Both the position numbers and the translations under genes were made by a program. This document shows positions 32,764 to 45,511 of a stretch of DNA of 64,000 nt, piece by piece. The notes under the pieces were generated by a model. That model searched no databases, was not told the origin of the DNA, and saw only the letters and a program-made list of their open reading frames with translations. Within the stretch, counting starts at the first letter, position 1. Every line of letters begins with the position of its first letter. The stretch spans positions 5,419,875 through 5,483,874 of the forward strand of contig OX442315.1 in NCBI GenBank assembly GCA_949358305.1. The letters run 5' to 3'. The stretch comes from Strigamia acuminata. Taxonomy: Eukaryota; Arthropoda; Chilopoda; Geophilomorpha; Linotaeniidae.

Positions 32764-35700
32764 ACTATCGGTGATTTTGAGTCATTTGTTGGCTCTTTAA
32801 CATTAAGCATGTTTGTTAAATTTTACAAACATGAAAATCACTTTTCAATGTATTGGATAAGCACTAGTGGGTTTAGAGAAGAGAGGACAGTGTTATCATT
32901 AATTATAAATTCAAAATTCAAAAATTTTCTGTGCTTGATCGAATACTTTTTTCCCAGGTTTGTTGTAATCGAATACTTTTTTCCTCAAAGGTGTCAACAA
33001 AAATATCTATAAATTTTGGTATATTTTTTTCATATTGCCACTAAATTGTAGCATTTGGCTTGGGCTTTTCAGTTAATAAGATAATTTGTTTATAAATTAT
33101 TAGTTAGACTGCAAAATACTTTTTGCCAGGGGTTGTATGTAACAGTTTAATTTTGAATAAAACACTTATTAGTTGATTGTCAAACCAATCAGTCATTCAT
33201 TTCATTCCTGATAACACAGATGTAAAGAAACTGTCAATAATGTGAGCGTATTTAATCTTACTAGAGATGACATAATGGTCAACTTAAGTTCAATCGGTAC
33301 TAGCAGGCGTGATGCACTTACCGACAGTTTTAACCAATTGATCTAAAAATAAAAAATGACAGAATGTTTTGTTAATCACTGAAACATATTCTATTGTTTG
33401 AATTGAATAACTTACTGTTTGCTGTTATCAAAGTAGCTAATTTGTTTTCAATTTCCTGCGTTTTATCAGATTGTTCAGTTAGTTGGTCTACAACAATTAT
33501 CCAAATGGTCAAATCAAATCCCAAAATTTATCCAATTCTCGACACAATATAGAAATTGTACCTTTGCTTTTTGCATAACCATCCTCAAATGTATCTAAGA
33601 ATGATTTAAATCGCAATTAAAGTGCTGAGAAATAGATAAGAAGGCAACATTTTACCCAAAGATTTTTCCAACTGCTTGTGTTCATTCGTCAGACGATCCA
33701 TTTCGACTTTGAATAAATTCTTGCTTTCATCTAAAACAAAGCGATCAACTTGGTTTGGCGCTTCAAATGAAATGACTTACCCAAATTCTTAACCAACTCA
33801 TCCAACTTATCAATACAACTCATCAGTTCGCTTTGTTTACGTTCAAGGTCAATTATCCTCTGTTTATACCAATCAATTTCCATTTCCGGACATTTCACAG
33901 TTTCTTCCGAATTATCTGCTCAAATATTATGCATTAAATGATACAATGAAGGAAACACTTTAATGTTACCTTGGATTGATTTTGTCTTCCCACAACACTC
34001 GTTCTGTTCAGCTCTACGATTATTAACGCTCATATTATCCAATTTACACTAGAAACTCAAACAAACTAAATTTTATCTCACTTGATTAAACATTCTATCT
34101 TCTCCATACCATACCTAGTTAACACTAGAACGGCCAGACCGGTCATTTTGATTGTTTAAAACAGCTGTAGCAATAAACCCAATGGGTTACAATTTTATTT
34201 TTACGTTAGCAAACATGGCATTTTTCTTAAATAATACTCATAATAAAAAAGGAAAGAATTAACCTAGAACAACTGAAACAAGTCAAAATGACCGGTCAAA
34301 ATAACGTGAACAATTCGTGCACAATACGTGCAAACAAGGTTTTGGTTGTGACTGGATATGGTCTTATCCACTACAGTCTGGGAATTGACATGCAATTTTG
34401 GATAGATGGTATAGAATTAATTTAACAAATAATTGCGCAAAGTAATTCGCTTGGAAATGAGAGAAATAAGGGCGACTTGTATTCAAAATGGTTAAATTTT
34501 GCCGCGACTTGTATTCGAAATAGTTAAATTTTGCTGCAACTTGTAATCATGGGCGACGTTAATTCGAAGAACAACGATAACTGTGTTTGCAAATATTATT
34601 CTACCTCAGTTTGCATAGTCAGCAATAAATTCATCATCAACTCCACGTGAAGCTGGACATTATCGTTGTCGTGGCGTTCAAGTTCCAATCGAGTTCCCTG
34701 CAATGATAATGTTAATAATCATTGCATTGTATCGTTTGTTTGATTGTAATAAACGACCCACTTAAAATTTACAACCAATTGAAGAGAACTTGCACCAACA
34801 GAAATTCCGGCCACATTCTTGCACATGGATCTTCATCTGGATAAAATGTGTGTTTATTTACACCTTTTTTTAGTAATATTCATGTATAAACTTACAGTCT
34901 GACGGATATATTTCCTGTTGCAGAAGTCGCAATTGATTGGATACATGTCACATTTAGCGTAATGCCCCTAGTAATAAAAAAACAGGAAACAAATTATGAA
35001 ACATTTTTGTGACAGAAAGAAGTGATGTAATATTTAATTTAATTCAATACAAAGAAATCAAATCCTAATTTTTAAGAGATGTGGTGTTAATCGATAATAT
35101 AAAAATTACTTTAATGTCATCTAAATCCAGTGGAATATTGCAGTAACAACAAGCAGGGTCTTCCAAAACCGAGACACCGCCAACTTTGTCCTAAAATAAG
35201 AAATAATTGAAAAATTAATTTAAAAACATCCGTAGTAGTACTCTACTCAGGGCGCCAGGGCGAATGATCATTGAAAGCAATGAACGACGGTAGAGTTACC
35301 ATCCATTCTCTTTAAGAGTACATCTAGCACTCTTATTGAAGTGTCAAAAATTAAAAATTGATTTTATGCCGTTTTTTTTTAATCAATTCTTTATGTACTC
35401 TTTTAGACATCATAGAATATGGTAACCCTACCAATGGGGCGCACAAAAGCAATCGCGCAGGCGCCCATCAGCCTTGAGTCGGCCCTGGCTGTACTTACAA
35501 AACACGCCAAGTTGGAATGATCGAGAGAACAAACTAAGTGCCCATTTAATTCTACTTTTGAAACACATCTGCGACAGTACACGTGACCACAAGCCTGTTC
35601 TGTTACATTTCGGCTCTTCAAACCACATCTAATAAAGGAAAAAAAAAAAGTTTCGTACGTAAATTGATTTGACAAACATTAAAACTTGTTATCGATTAGT

Positions 35701-35883
35701 TTTGCCAGTGACGCACTGAAAGTTGCACTTGGTTTCCGAAACAACTCACTCGCTGACCAATTTGTTGTATCAACGTCTAAAGAATTACCTCGAGCGAATG
35801 ACAAATCTAATAAAAGAACGTACAAAACAATACTCATCACGGAATTACCTGATACAACTGGCGATCTCTGACAGCGAGTCCAT

Positions 35884-36837
35884 GACAACTGAACACAAAC
35901 GCGAAGCGTGACAACACACAAGACTCTCGACGCTTAGTCCAGATATCTGCCGTTAGGGCGAGCCACCTGATGGTGCAATTGGAGCAGTTCCATGACTGCA
36001 CGCTCGATACATTGATGAATGCCTCACTTCTCTCCGAATGTGCGTGTCACCTTTGTAAATTGCAAATTTCAGTAAAAATAAGCCGTCGTTTAATTTCCCA
36101 GTGAAGAATTCAGCACATGGATGCTGGGGATGGCGAAACCGTTTTGAAAAAGGCGCGCATTACGGCGCGGTGCGATGCAGTGAAGCACCACGGGGTTGCT
36201 TCTAACATTCGCTGCAGCAAAGTTCCAAAATAGGCAGACCATTGCACATGTGGACTTTAAGCCACATCAGTGTGATATATCGCACTGCGATTTTTACATT
36301 TCCAAAATGGCACTGCGGTTTTTATAAAAAACCACACCACGATTAACCGCAAGTAAAAATGAAAATGTATGATCTTTCAAACTAAATCATTAATACAAAT
36401 TTTATTTTCAAAATGACAGAATATTCTGCATAATTTAATAATTTTTCTTTACATTTACTAAAGATTTCCGTTTCACCTTTTTGTGCAGCACCGAAGTGAA
36501 GAATAAATCACAATAATGTTTAAAGGTCTTGTTACGAGTTTCTCAGGTGGAATTGTGCAAATTCTGAACCAAAATTAGTGTTTCTTTTTGATTGGAGCCA
36601 TTACGCTGCTTTTCCAAAGAAAATGAAGCAATTGAACAATGAAGGCGTCTTATATCTGACCGAGCTTCTGAGGCACGTTATCTGGACGTTACGTTTACCC
36701 GGCGCCAATTTAAAACCCGGCGTTAATACGGCCCGGGCGCGTATTGAATTTTAGGCCGATAACTGCCAGGCGTTAAAACGGGGCTGGCGCCTTAATGAAC
36801 CCGGCTATTAAACGGGGCGGTACGATATGATGGTCCA
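35884..36837. other. upstream region of the TRAF pseudogene, no gene seen
   Basis: 35940-36020 is similar to 37780-37875 (a GGCGAGCCACCTGATGGTGC-type segment), part of the same duplication as the RING relic. 36680-36830 holds GGCGC-rich repeats typical of transposon ends. No open frame with family resemblance. Confidence 0.4.
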
Positions 36838-37464
36838 TGTATGTATCGTTCAATTAAATATATATTAATCATTAGTGGAAGTTAGTATTGTTTCATTAAT
36901 GTTTCTGGTGCAGTTTTCTTCCGTTCTTTCGTTTGGTGTTTAGTTTTTAACGATCCGAGCTTTCTTTCTCGAGATATTTGCATTTTAAATAAATGTTCGT
37001 CCCAATTTGCCAAGTTTGATTGCACTACTGTAGTCATACCAGAATTTCACATTGTGTGGATTTCTGCAGCGGTACTGGTACAGATATTTTTCGTACCATA
37101 CCACTTTATTTTAGATAAAATTTCTCAAATGTAGCAAAATTTTACAAAATCAAGCAAAAATTTACATAATCTATTAGCAAAATTTTACAAAACCTAGCAA
37201 AATTGCACAAAACCTTGCAACATCTAGCTGAAAAAATTCAAAAAGTACCACGATCTGAAATTCAGGAATGACTAGTGCAATCAAATCTGGTGAATTGGGA
37301 CACAAATTGATTAAAATTGCAAATATCTCGAGAACGCAGGCTCGGATCGTCAAAAAACTAAACACCAAACGAAAGAGCGGGGAAAAACTGCACCAGAAAC
37401 ATTAATGAAACAAATACTACACACAACTAACGATTAATATATATTTAATTGAACAACACATACA
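36838..37464. mobile_element. fold-back element with ~200-bp arms
   Basis: TGTATGTATCGTTCAATTAA at the left is mirrored near 37445-37464 (TTAATTGAACAACACATACA). The arms include a TCTCGAGATATTTGCA block and its inverse at 37320-37335. No ORF. Confidence 0.7.
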
Positions 37465-37599
37465 TTTTTTTAGACTCCCGTGGCAACCCTCCTCGCATTG
37501 TGGGCCACCTGGTAGTACTCCTTTTAAAGTGCCAAAAATAAAAAATTGATCTTTTATCGATTTCTCTTCAACATCTTAATCGATTCTTTATGTACTCTT

Positions 37600-37884
37600 T
37601 TAGACATCATAGAATATGGTAACCCTAGCGACGGGGCGTACAAAAGCAATCGCGCAGGCGCCAATCAGCTTTAAGCCGGCCCTTGCTGTACTTACAAAAC
37701 ACGCCAAGTTGGAAAGATCAAGAGAACAAACTGGTTGACCACTAGATTCTGCTTTTGAAAGACATCTGTGACAGTACATGTAGTCCAGATAGCTGCCGTC
37801 AGGGCGAACCACCTGATGATGCAATTGGCGCAAGTTGCATGACTGCGCGCTCGATGCATTGATCAATGCCTCGCTTCTCATCAT
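37600..37884 (-). pseudogene. relic of the TRAF RING exon
   Basis: The frame ends with the same segment as the 35628-35499 exon and its intron (YCHRC, VCSLD, SNLACF, then the read-through into the intron). The first zinc-binding half, including the CGH, is missing, and the flanks match the 35403 and 35940 regions. It is a partial duplicate of the exon. Confidence 0.65.
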
Positions 37885-38167
37885 TGCACATGTGGATTTT
37901 AAGGTACATCAGCATCATAACCGGTGCATCTAACATAACAATGATATTCCTCATGCCATGTGAAGTCCGTGCGCCACTCACAAATTCAATAATTTTTAAT
38001 GTGAAAAAAAATTACCAGAGGAAATAAATTATGTTTAGTTAAAACAGAAGTAAAACTAGTGTTCCATTAATTGCACTCCAAAATTAAAGTATCGAAGAAT
38101 AATACATATATTTTTTAATGTTGTGAAAAACGTGTTACAATTACAGCGTTCAAAATTGCCGATTAAT

Positions 38168-41100
38168 TTAACTGGTGACAGTTAAATCTAGTTTGATAAA
38201 AAGAGTATCATCCACTAAATATAATGGTTTAAGTTTGTCCAACGGAATAAACATTGGTTTTCCCCAACCTCCATTTAATTCAGTCTGTGGTTTGACAAAA
38301 TAACTTATGCCTTTAGTTAAATCAGATTTAAAGCGGCAAGTATAATTATCCTTATGTTCCAACTGATCCAACACACTAATTTCTGCAGAATACTCGACCG
38401 GCCAATTAAGAATTGCATCATTCGAACCTTTCATCACTTGCAGACAAATCGATAAATGAGTTCCTTGCGCATCAGCAATACCGTTCGGATAGAGCATAAG
38501 TTTCATTTTATAACCGTACTTATTACTATAAAAAGCTTCACTCTCGACATGTGTCTGAGTGCCCACTTTTGCCTTCGCTTGAATCTTTGCGAACTTATCC
38601 ACTTTCCAGATGTATTCGAAACCGGAACGATTCAATGCTAGTTCATTCTTCAAAATTGACAATTCTTGGTCTCGTTTCATACACATCGTTTCCATTCCAT
38701 CTAGATGAATGAATACAAATACCGTATTACCCTGCTTCAACCTAACCTAACCTAACCTAACCTAACCTAACCTAACCTAACCCAACCTAACCAAAATTTT
38801 TTTTTGCGTTTTTGCAAAATAACGCAAGCAGTATTTTTAAAATAATGCGTTGCGTTATCGTGAAAAAAATAATGCTCTGCGCATAAGCCTACCTTCTACC
38901 ATCACTAGGGCTTGTTTGGTGCCCAGTTTTTGAACTTTATCTCGTTGAATCAACGTTGTAATGCGATAATTGTCGTTGATTTTGAGTTAAATTAACAAAT
39001 CTTGAATTTTTTGAATATTTCGAAAGGCTCTGCGCTCTTGCGCTTATTTTCATATACCCTTCGACAGCGCTTACCTATCGCACCCCCTGTGTTTGTAACT
39101 TGCGCCAGCAAGTCGTCTTGTTTTCGTTGAAGAGCACCTACAATTCACCTCTATCAATATCGATAGTAAAGAAGCGCGGAAAGAAATTTACCAAAACGTT
39201 TGTCACTTTCCAGACATGACTTCTTTACTGCATCAATTTTAGCATTTAACCTGTTTTTATTTTCATCTGAAATGGAAAATCAAAATTTATGTGTGACATA
39301 TAAGATAATTACCGTATATCTTCCCATTGTTCACGCTTCACAGGCCTCTAATACCGCCCCGGCTTCCAATTATCCGCGGGGCTAAAATATTTTGTGCAAA
39401 TAGCACACGGACCGCCAATTCCATCTGGGTGCGCGATTAGAGGCCCAAAATTTTCGATGCAAAACATTTCATTTATCACTATTTTTGGTAAATTTCGTTG
39501 AATAAACGTTTAAAAAAACCCAACATCGGCCTCTATTGCTACAAGGGCCTACAATTACACGCAAGGACATTATTTTTATTTTTCAATTTGCACACGAGTG
39601 TGCCATTAGAAGATATAGGGTATTACTACTAAATAATAAAAACTTCCTATTACTTTTCTGATTGAAAAAATAAATGTCAAAAGACGGTGAAAACATACTT
39701 GCCGCGACATTATTTACTGCAACATCAATGTACCACGACAAGCCATCCCCAAAAAATAGCACTGTTGAGGACTACAGTCGAACCTCATTATAACAAGCTG
39801 TGATATAACCAGGTTCACCGTTACCATTGGGCTAACTAGGCTGCAGCCCAGAGGCACTGGGCAGAGAGGGGCACTGGACAGAGAGGGGTGCTGGGCAGAG
39901 AGGGGTGTCGGGCAGAGAGGGGTGTCGACTAGAAAAGAGTGCCAGGCACTTCCTACAAGAAGTTTTCATGAGAGTTCATATATAAGCTGAACTTACTGTA
40001 TAGGCCCGTTCCTACACATTGTTGATAGTTTGTAAAACACACCGGCGCCACAGGTCAGGAGGTGCTCATTTTTTCTTAAAGATGCATTTTTAGGTCCGAA
40101 AATGGATTTTTTAGTCCGAAAATGGATTTTTTGGTCCGGAAATAGATTTTTAGGTCCAAAAATCCATTTTTAGGTCCAAAAATCCATTTTTAGGTCCAAA
40201 AATCCATTTTTAGGTCTAAAAATCCATTTTTAGGTCCAAAAATCCATTTTTAGGTCCAAAAATCCATTTTTAGGTCCAAAAATCCATTTTTAGGTCCAAA
40301 AATCCATTTTTAGGTCCAAAAATCCATTTTTAGGTCCAAAAATCCATTTTTAGGTCCAAAAATCCATTTTTAGGTCCAAAAATCCATTTTTAAGTCCAAA
40401 AATCCATTTTTAGGTCCAAAAATCCATTTTTAGGTCCAAAAATCCATTTTTAGGTCCACCTGGAACAAAGGCCGGGGTCCTAATTAAGCGCCGGGGTCCT
40501 TAACAATCAAAAGTTTTTGCAAAAAATCACCTAAGAGTAGGCGCGGTCCCGAATAAGCACCGAAGGAACCAAGCCGAATAAAGTTATAAATGCCTAAAGT
40601 GTTTATTCGAGACCTGAACATTTTTATATGCTTATTTTTGAGCAGGCCTGTATGATCACTCGTAGAAGCGAATGCAAATGCGATAGTGCAGTTTGGCAAT
40701 TTTTTTTACGATATTTTGCATTTGCGATATATCACTTACTTGTTAGAATAAGTAATCACAATATCGCAAGATATCGCAATATTGCAAAATATCACAATAT
40801 CGCAAGATATTGCAATATTGCAAAATATTACAATATTGCAATGTATCGCAATTTATTGCAACACATCGAATGGCATGGCAAAAGAAACTAAATTTATTTA
40901 AAAACAAATTGAAATTAAAAATGTGAAAATGCACTTACCCACAGATTTAACCAATTCAGCTACGAAGTATAAAAATTATGCAATTAATTAATCACAAAAC
41001 AATTTCTTACGTTTGATTAACTTACTATTTGCTGTAATCCAAGCGCCTATCTGATCTGTATATTGCTTCATTTTACCAGATTGCTTATTATGTTGTTTAG

Positions 41101-44100
41101 TCAGTAAACCTATGCCAAAATCACAAGTGAGGCTCAAATATACAAAAAATTAAGAAAACCTACTTAATGACTTCTGTTGGTCAGCCATGTCTTTCTCAAA
41201 CTCCTTCATCTTTGTATTCAGTTCTTCAATTTCTTCAGAAACAGAAAAAAAGTTCACTTATGCAGCACGTACAGTTATGTTAAAAAAAACTGGACCCTCA
41301 CTCTAGGCTGGCAATTGAAATTGTGAGTAATTTCGTGTTTTGCCACTAGGTTAAACACCAGACATCAACAGGTGATAATACTTGTATAACCTTGTCTGAG
41401 GGTCCAGTTTTTTAAACACGACTGTCGCATTCCGGATAGACATTTTTTCTACTTTCACCCCATACAATACGTACTCTTAGCAGTGCTGACGATGAACGTT
41501 TGCGAATTCATCTCTGTCATTTTCATTGTTTGATCCAACGATTCTTTAAGTAAAAAAAATGTTTAAGAAAAATTTTGAATTATCACAAATTAATTAAGGA
41601 TCACTACCATAATTAAATGGCAATTGAGTGTCTTGTGAGTGACTGTTTCGCGATATAAATTCTTCCATCTTCGCGTTTAATTTTATTTCCAGATCATTGA
41701 ACTGCTGTTTTCTTTCCACACCGTCGGTTTCTACAGTCTTCTTCAAATCATCTGCATGCATATGTAAACACAGCACAAATAAGCCTTTTCTCAAGAATAA
41801 TTTCTATGTAACCGAAGTGGCTACGTTCATGTCCGACGTGAACGTATTGTTTTCATGACGCGCCATGATTGGTTGAGAGATGCATTGAAATACATTGATG
41901 AAAATCCTCATTTCGTCGACTTTGCTAAAAACGGATAAGGTCAGGTCTGGGGGGGTCAAGGGAGAAGCTAAAACCTCGAGAACATCGAATTTGAGAAAAC
42001 TTACGTCGAGAAAACGAATCGACATCAATAGGTCTCAGCCAATCACAGCGCGTCATGAAAATAATACGTTCACGTCGGACATGAACGTAGCCACCGCCTA
42101 ATTTTTACCTAAGGTTTTTTCGAGATGTATTATCCGCTGTTTGGAGAAATTAATTACCTTTTCTTGGCGTTTTAGTGTTTCTTCCAAATTATCTAGTGAA
42201 ATATTCCCAATTAAATAATGTAACGGACAAAACTTTTTAATTATACCTTGGACTAATTTCAGTTTCGCACAGCACTCGTTCTGTTCGGCTCTACGACTAC
42301 TAACGCTGCTCTTATCCACTTTACACTGCACTCAAACAAACTAAATTGTATCTCACTTGATTAAACCTTCCATTTTCTCAACACCAATACCTGAACACTG
42401 TTAATCACATCCTTATGAGCCATAAGTTCGTTAAATGAGCGTGCTAACATAGATGCATTACTCAATTGCTGAAACACAAACAAGTTGAACCAAAAATACC
42501 GCACTTCTTTGATTAAAAGTCGCGGCTTTAAAATTCTACATTCAATTCTCATAATCTTGATCTCAGCAAAACGAGATTTCATTATTACGAGATACAATAA
42601 AAAATGTACAATTTACATTACGAGTCATAACGTGATTTGTACGTTTTTTATTGTTTCTCCTAACGACTAAGACCTTTAACGTTCACTTTGTGACCAGCTG
42701 CCCCACAGGCTAATCACTCACCCGCGATACAAGGCACTTAGTGCAGCTCTCGTGCACCTCGAGTTTCTCGTGCGCAGCCTGTTACGTTCCTTTGTGCTAT
42801 AAAGCACATTGTAAAATTTTTTTTACCCTAAAAAATGCCGGTTTTTTTCAAAAGCCAGGCTGATAGCGCGTCTGATCTCGTACAAGATCTCGTCGTGGGA
42901 CTTTCGGATCTCGTCTCGGAAACCGAGACTTGAAAACGGCCCAGATACTGGAAGTATAGAATTGAGGGCGACTTGTATCCGAATTAGTGAAATTTTGCCG
43001 CAACTTGTAATCGAGAGCAACGTTAATTCGAAGAAATACGATAACTGTCTTTGCAATTATTATTCTACCTCAGTTTGCATAGTCAGCAATAAATTCATCA
43101 TCAACTCCATGTGAAGCTGGACATTATCGCCTTCGTGTCGTTCAAGATCCAATCGTGTTCCCTGCAATGATAATGTTAATAAAATCATTACATTCTCTCG
43201 TTTGTTTGATTGTAGTGAACGACCCACTTGATATCGACAACCAATTGAAGAAAACTTGCACCAACGTAAATTGCGGCCACATTCTTGCCGATGGATATTC
43301 ATCTGGATAAAATTTCTGTTTATTAACACCCTTTTCAGTTAATCAGTTATTCTTGCATAAACCTACTTTCTGGCGGATTAACTTCCTGTTGCAGAACTCG
43401 CAGCTGATTGGATACTTTTCACACTTAGCATAATGGCCCTAGTTACAGAAACAAGTGATATACAGTGCACTCTGTGTAGACCGGACATAGAATACCGTAT
43501 TTTTGCAAAAGTACGGTATTGTTTCCGTATTTAACCTCTCGAACGATGAAAGTACACTTCGTTAGTAACATTCAGACTTCGTTAGTTACATTAAACAAAT
43601 TTAACAAACGAAAAACCGAAATTGTAATTGCTGACAAAAATGGCAGTTTTGAATACGCGGTTTAAAAAATATCCCTTTTATACAATGGAATTAAATCCTA
43701 ATGTTTTTATTTAAATCCTAAGAGTTTTGCATTAATTAATTTTATGAAAATTACTTTAATGTCATCCAGATCCAGTGGAACATGGCAGTAACAGCAAATA
43801 TCATCTTCCGAAAACGAGAGACCCTCAAGTTTGTCCTAACACAGGAATTTAATAAAAAAATTAATCGAAAAATATCTCTAGTTGTTCTGTACTTACAATA
43901 CACGCCAAGTTGGAATGATCGAGCGAACAAACTGGGAGACCACTTAATTCTGCTTTTGAAATACATCTGCGGCAGTACACGTGACCACAAGCCCTTTCTC
44001 TTAAATTCCGACTTTTCAAACCACATCTAATGAAAAAATATACACAAGTTTCCATTTAAATTGATTTGCGAAGCACACAAATTATTATGGATTAGTTTTG

Positions 44101-44263
44101 CCAATGACACACTGCGAGTTACACGCTCGATTTACAAAAGTTCCCACTCACTGACCAATTTCTTGCAACAACTTCTCGAGCGAATTACAGATCTAATAAA
44201 AGAACGTACAAAATAGTACTTATTACAGAATTACCTGATACAACTGGCGATTGCCGAGTCCAT
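38168..44263 (-). CDS. TRAF-like RING, zinc-finger, coiled-coil, MATH protein (intact)
   Basis: Sixteen minus-strand exons, all with GT/AG and matching phase: 44263-44235 (ATG), 44026-43897 (RING: CIRC, ACGHVYCRRC, VCSLD), 43835-43755 (CCYC), 43438-43367 (HYAKC...CEFC), 43302-43228 (HRQEC...CKFSSIGC), 43161-43069, 42468-42391, 42325-42247, 42192-42109, 41751-41608, 41543-41475, 41232-41164, 41109-41026, 40959-40939, 39266-39192, 38700-38168 (MATH, FEYIWKV start, stop). They sum to 1716 nt: 571 residues. From 42247 on every internal exon is phase 1-1 and a multiple of three, so coiled-coil units can be added or skipped without shifting frame. TRAFs trimerise through the coiled coil, bind receptor tails through MATH and ubiquitinate through RING. 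Introns hold MITEs, telomere-like repeats and minisatellites. Confidence 0.85.
38738..38792 (+). repeat. interstitial telomere repeat (AACCT)n
   Basis: About eleven copies of CCTAA/AACCT, one with a C-for-T change. It lies 37 bp upstream of the MATH-exon splice acceptor of the TRAF-like gene, next to a TACCGTATTACCC motif. Confidence 0.9.
40085..40458 (+). repeat. 20-bp minisatellite (TTTTTAGGTCCAAAAATCCA)
   Basis: About 18-19 tandem copies; the first three differ (GTCCGAAAATGGA form). The unit is itself nearly palindromic. It lies in an intron of the intact TRAF-like gene. Confidence 0.9.
40755..40865 (+). repeat. short tandem repeat of CAATATTGCAA/ATATCGCAA
   Basis: Roughly twelve degenerate 9-10-bp units in the same intron. 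Confidence 0.75.
41267..41427. mobile_element. 160-bp MITE, deletion derivative of the 11519-13553 element
   Basis: Left CAGTTATGTTAAAAAAAACT and right AGTTTTTTAAACACGACTG ends match that element, with the adjoining AACACCAGACATCAACAGG block but none of its centre. Confidence 0.75.
41817..42094. mobile_element. MITE with ~60-bp inverted ends
   Basis: GTGGCTACGTTCATGTCCGA at the left is inverted at the right (TCGGACATGAACGTAGCCAC); the arms continue through ACGTGAACGTATT and the CATGACGCG block. It sits in an intron of the intact TRAF-like gene. Confidence 0.85.
43489..43655. repeat. dispersed repeat copy 2
   Basis: Close copy of 23097-23265 with the same ends and a handful of substitutions, in an intron of the intact TRAF-like gene. 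Confidence 0.7.
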
Positions 44264-45170
44264 GACAACTGAACACTAACTCGAATAGCGCGACAACACA
44301 CGAAGCTTAGTTTAGCTGATTGCCGTTAGGTGGAGCCACTTGATCGTGTAATTCGGTAGATGCCGCATGCTATAAACTCTAGTAAATCGCATTAAATAAA
44401 TCATGAAAACGACACTTACGTATGTTTTTTCGCCGCATCGCTGGCAGAAAGGGTGATTATTAAAATCTATCTTCTGAATACAACCTCACAAAGCGCATCT
44501 TATTAAAAATTAAATAGAAAATAAATTCAGAAATGATCGGGTAGTTTTGCCATGCCGGTCGACACACTTTGTGCCAGGATGAAGTGGTTATGGTGAGATA
44601 AATTATTATCGATCCACAAATTTGTTTCGTAAAAAGAACAAGCCAAACTACTAAAAACAAACCTGGTACAAAAGCTAAGTTTTGACTTAAAGTTCAAAGT
44701 TAAAACCAAACCGTCAAGTACTCCAGACCACATGGAGCAATCACTAAAACCTGACGCCCTAAACCAGGAACGTGCATTCAATAAGAATGAAGACTGAGTA
44801 AAAACGAACGTATCAAGTAATTAAAAATCATCACTGAATAAAACATTCAAATTTTACTTTAAGAACTACAGAATGCACTACGAAATTAAATTATCTTTAA
44901 ATGTCTCAAGGATTCCGTTTCACCTTTTTATACGACTCCGAAGCGATGAACATTGAATTCCCCTCCGACTCCGATGGTACGTCAAGCTTAAATATTCAAT
45001 TTTTTAATTCAAAATCCTAATCACCACGTTTAAACTTTTAGGGAAATTTGAAAACCTAAAACCGGTTCTCGCGCCCAGCTCAGAAATTGCGGCAACAAGC
45101 CAGGAATCGTCGAGTTGTCCGTGTATGCATAAAGACAATAATAACAGAAATCTGTGAACCGAACGGGCGA
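44264..45170. other. intergenic, no gene seen
   Basis: Upstream of the TRAF-like gene and left of the Copia element. Open frames of up to 84 codons show no recognisable features. Confidence 0.4.
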
Positions 45171-45390
45171 TTTGTTGTTGTTTATTGAATGTTGTATTCC
45201 TGTCCGCCAGGTGTCTTTGTCACCTGTGCACCTGTCACTGACACTGACCAATCAGTGACCCGAATTGTATTTGGTGCTCCACGCACTTTTTAACATCTGT
45301 TTAAGATTAAAACCATCACTGTTAATATTTTCACCTAACAACCACGCGTCTCCATTTTTATGCCTCCAACATATTAGAACAAAAACTACA

Positions 45391-45420
45391 GGTTATGGGC
45401 CCAGCACGCTTCCACTGCGC
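45391..45420 (+). other. primer site of the outer Copia: internal initiator tRNA-Met half
   Basis: The LTR is followed at once by GGTTATGGGCCCAGCACGCT and ten more bases complementary to the 5' half of initiator tRNA-Met ending in the anticodon loop. Drosophila copia primes in this way from a tRNA half rather than the 3' CCA end. Confidence 0.8.
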
Positions 45421-45511
45421 TTAAAAATCATCAAGTTTTGTACCGGAACATTCGAGGAAGTTAAAAACGAATTTAACACGAACATTCCACAAAAAACAGA
45501 ACTAAGAAACG

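Larger units (their letters stand above)
31244..35883 (-). pseudogene. TRAF-like gene, upstream paralogue, inactivated
   Basis: Minus-strand exons: 35883-35849 (ATG), 35628-35499 (RING: CxxC, ACGHVYCRRC, CSLD), 35190-35110 and 34967-34896 (TRAF-type zinc fingers), 34836-34762, 34697-34605, 34048-33970, 33915-33781, 33730-33656, 33594-33562, 33487-33416, 33342-33322 (coiled-coil micro-exons, all phase 1), and the MATH exon 32222-31244. Phases match the intact paralogue at 38168. Three lesions show: the last codon before the donor of the 34836 exon is TAA where the paralogue has CAA; the exon matching 42391-42468 is destroyed, with foreign sequence from about 34100; and a 502-bp solo LTR splits the MATH exon between tyrosine and isoleucine codons of the FEYIWK motif. 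An ancestral product would be a TNF-receptor-associated adaptor/E3 ligase. Confidence 0.8.

Noticed and set aside
44527-44781. 84-residue minus-strand frame
   Set aside because: No domain, no splice signals and no duplicate; likely chance.
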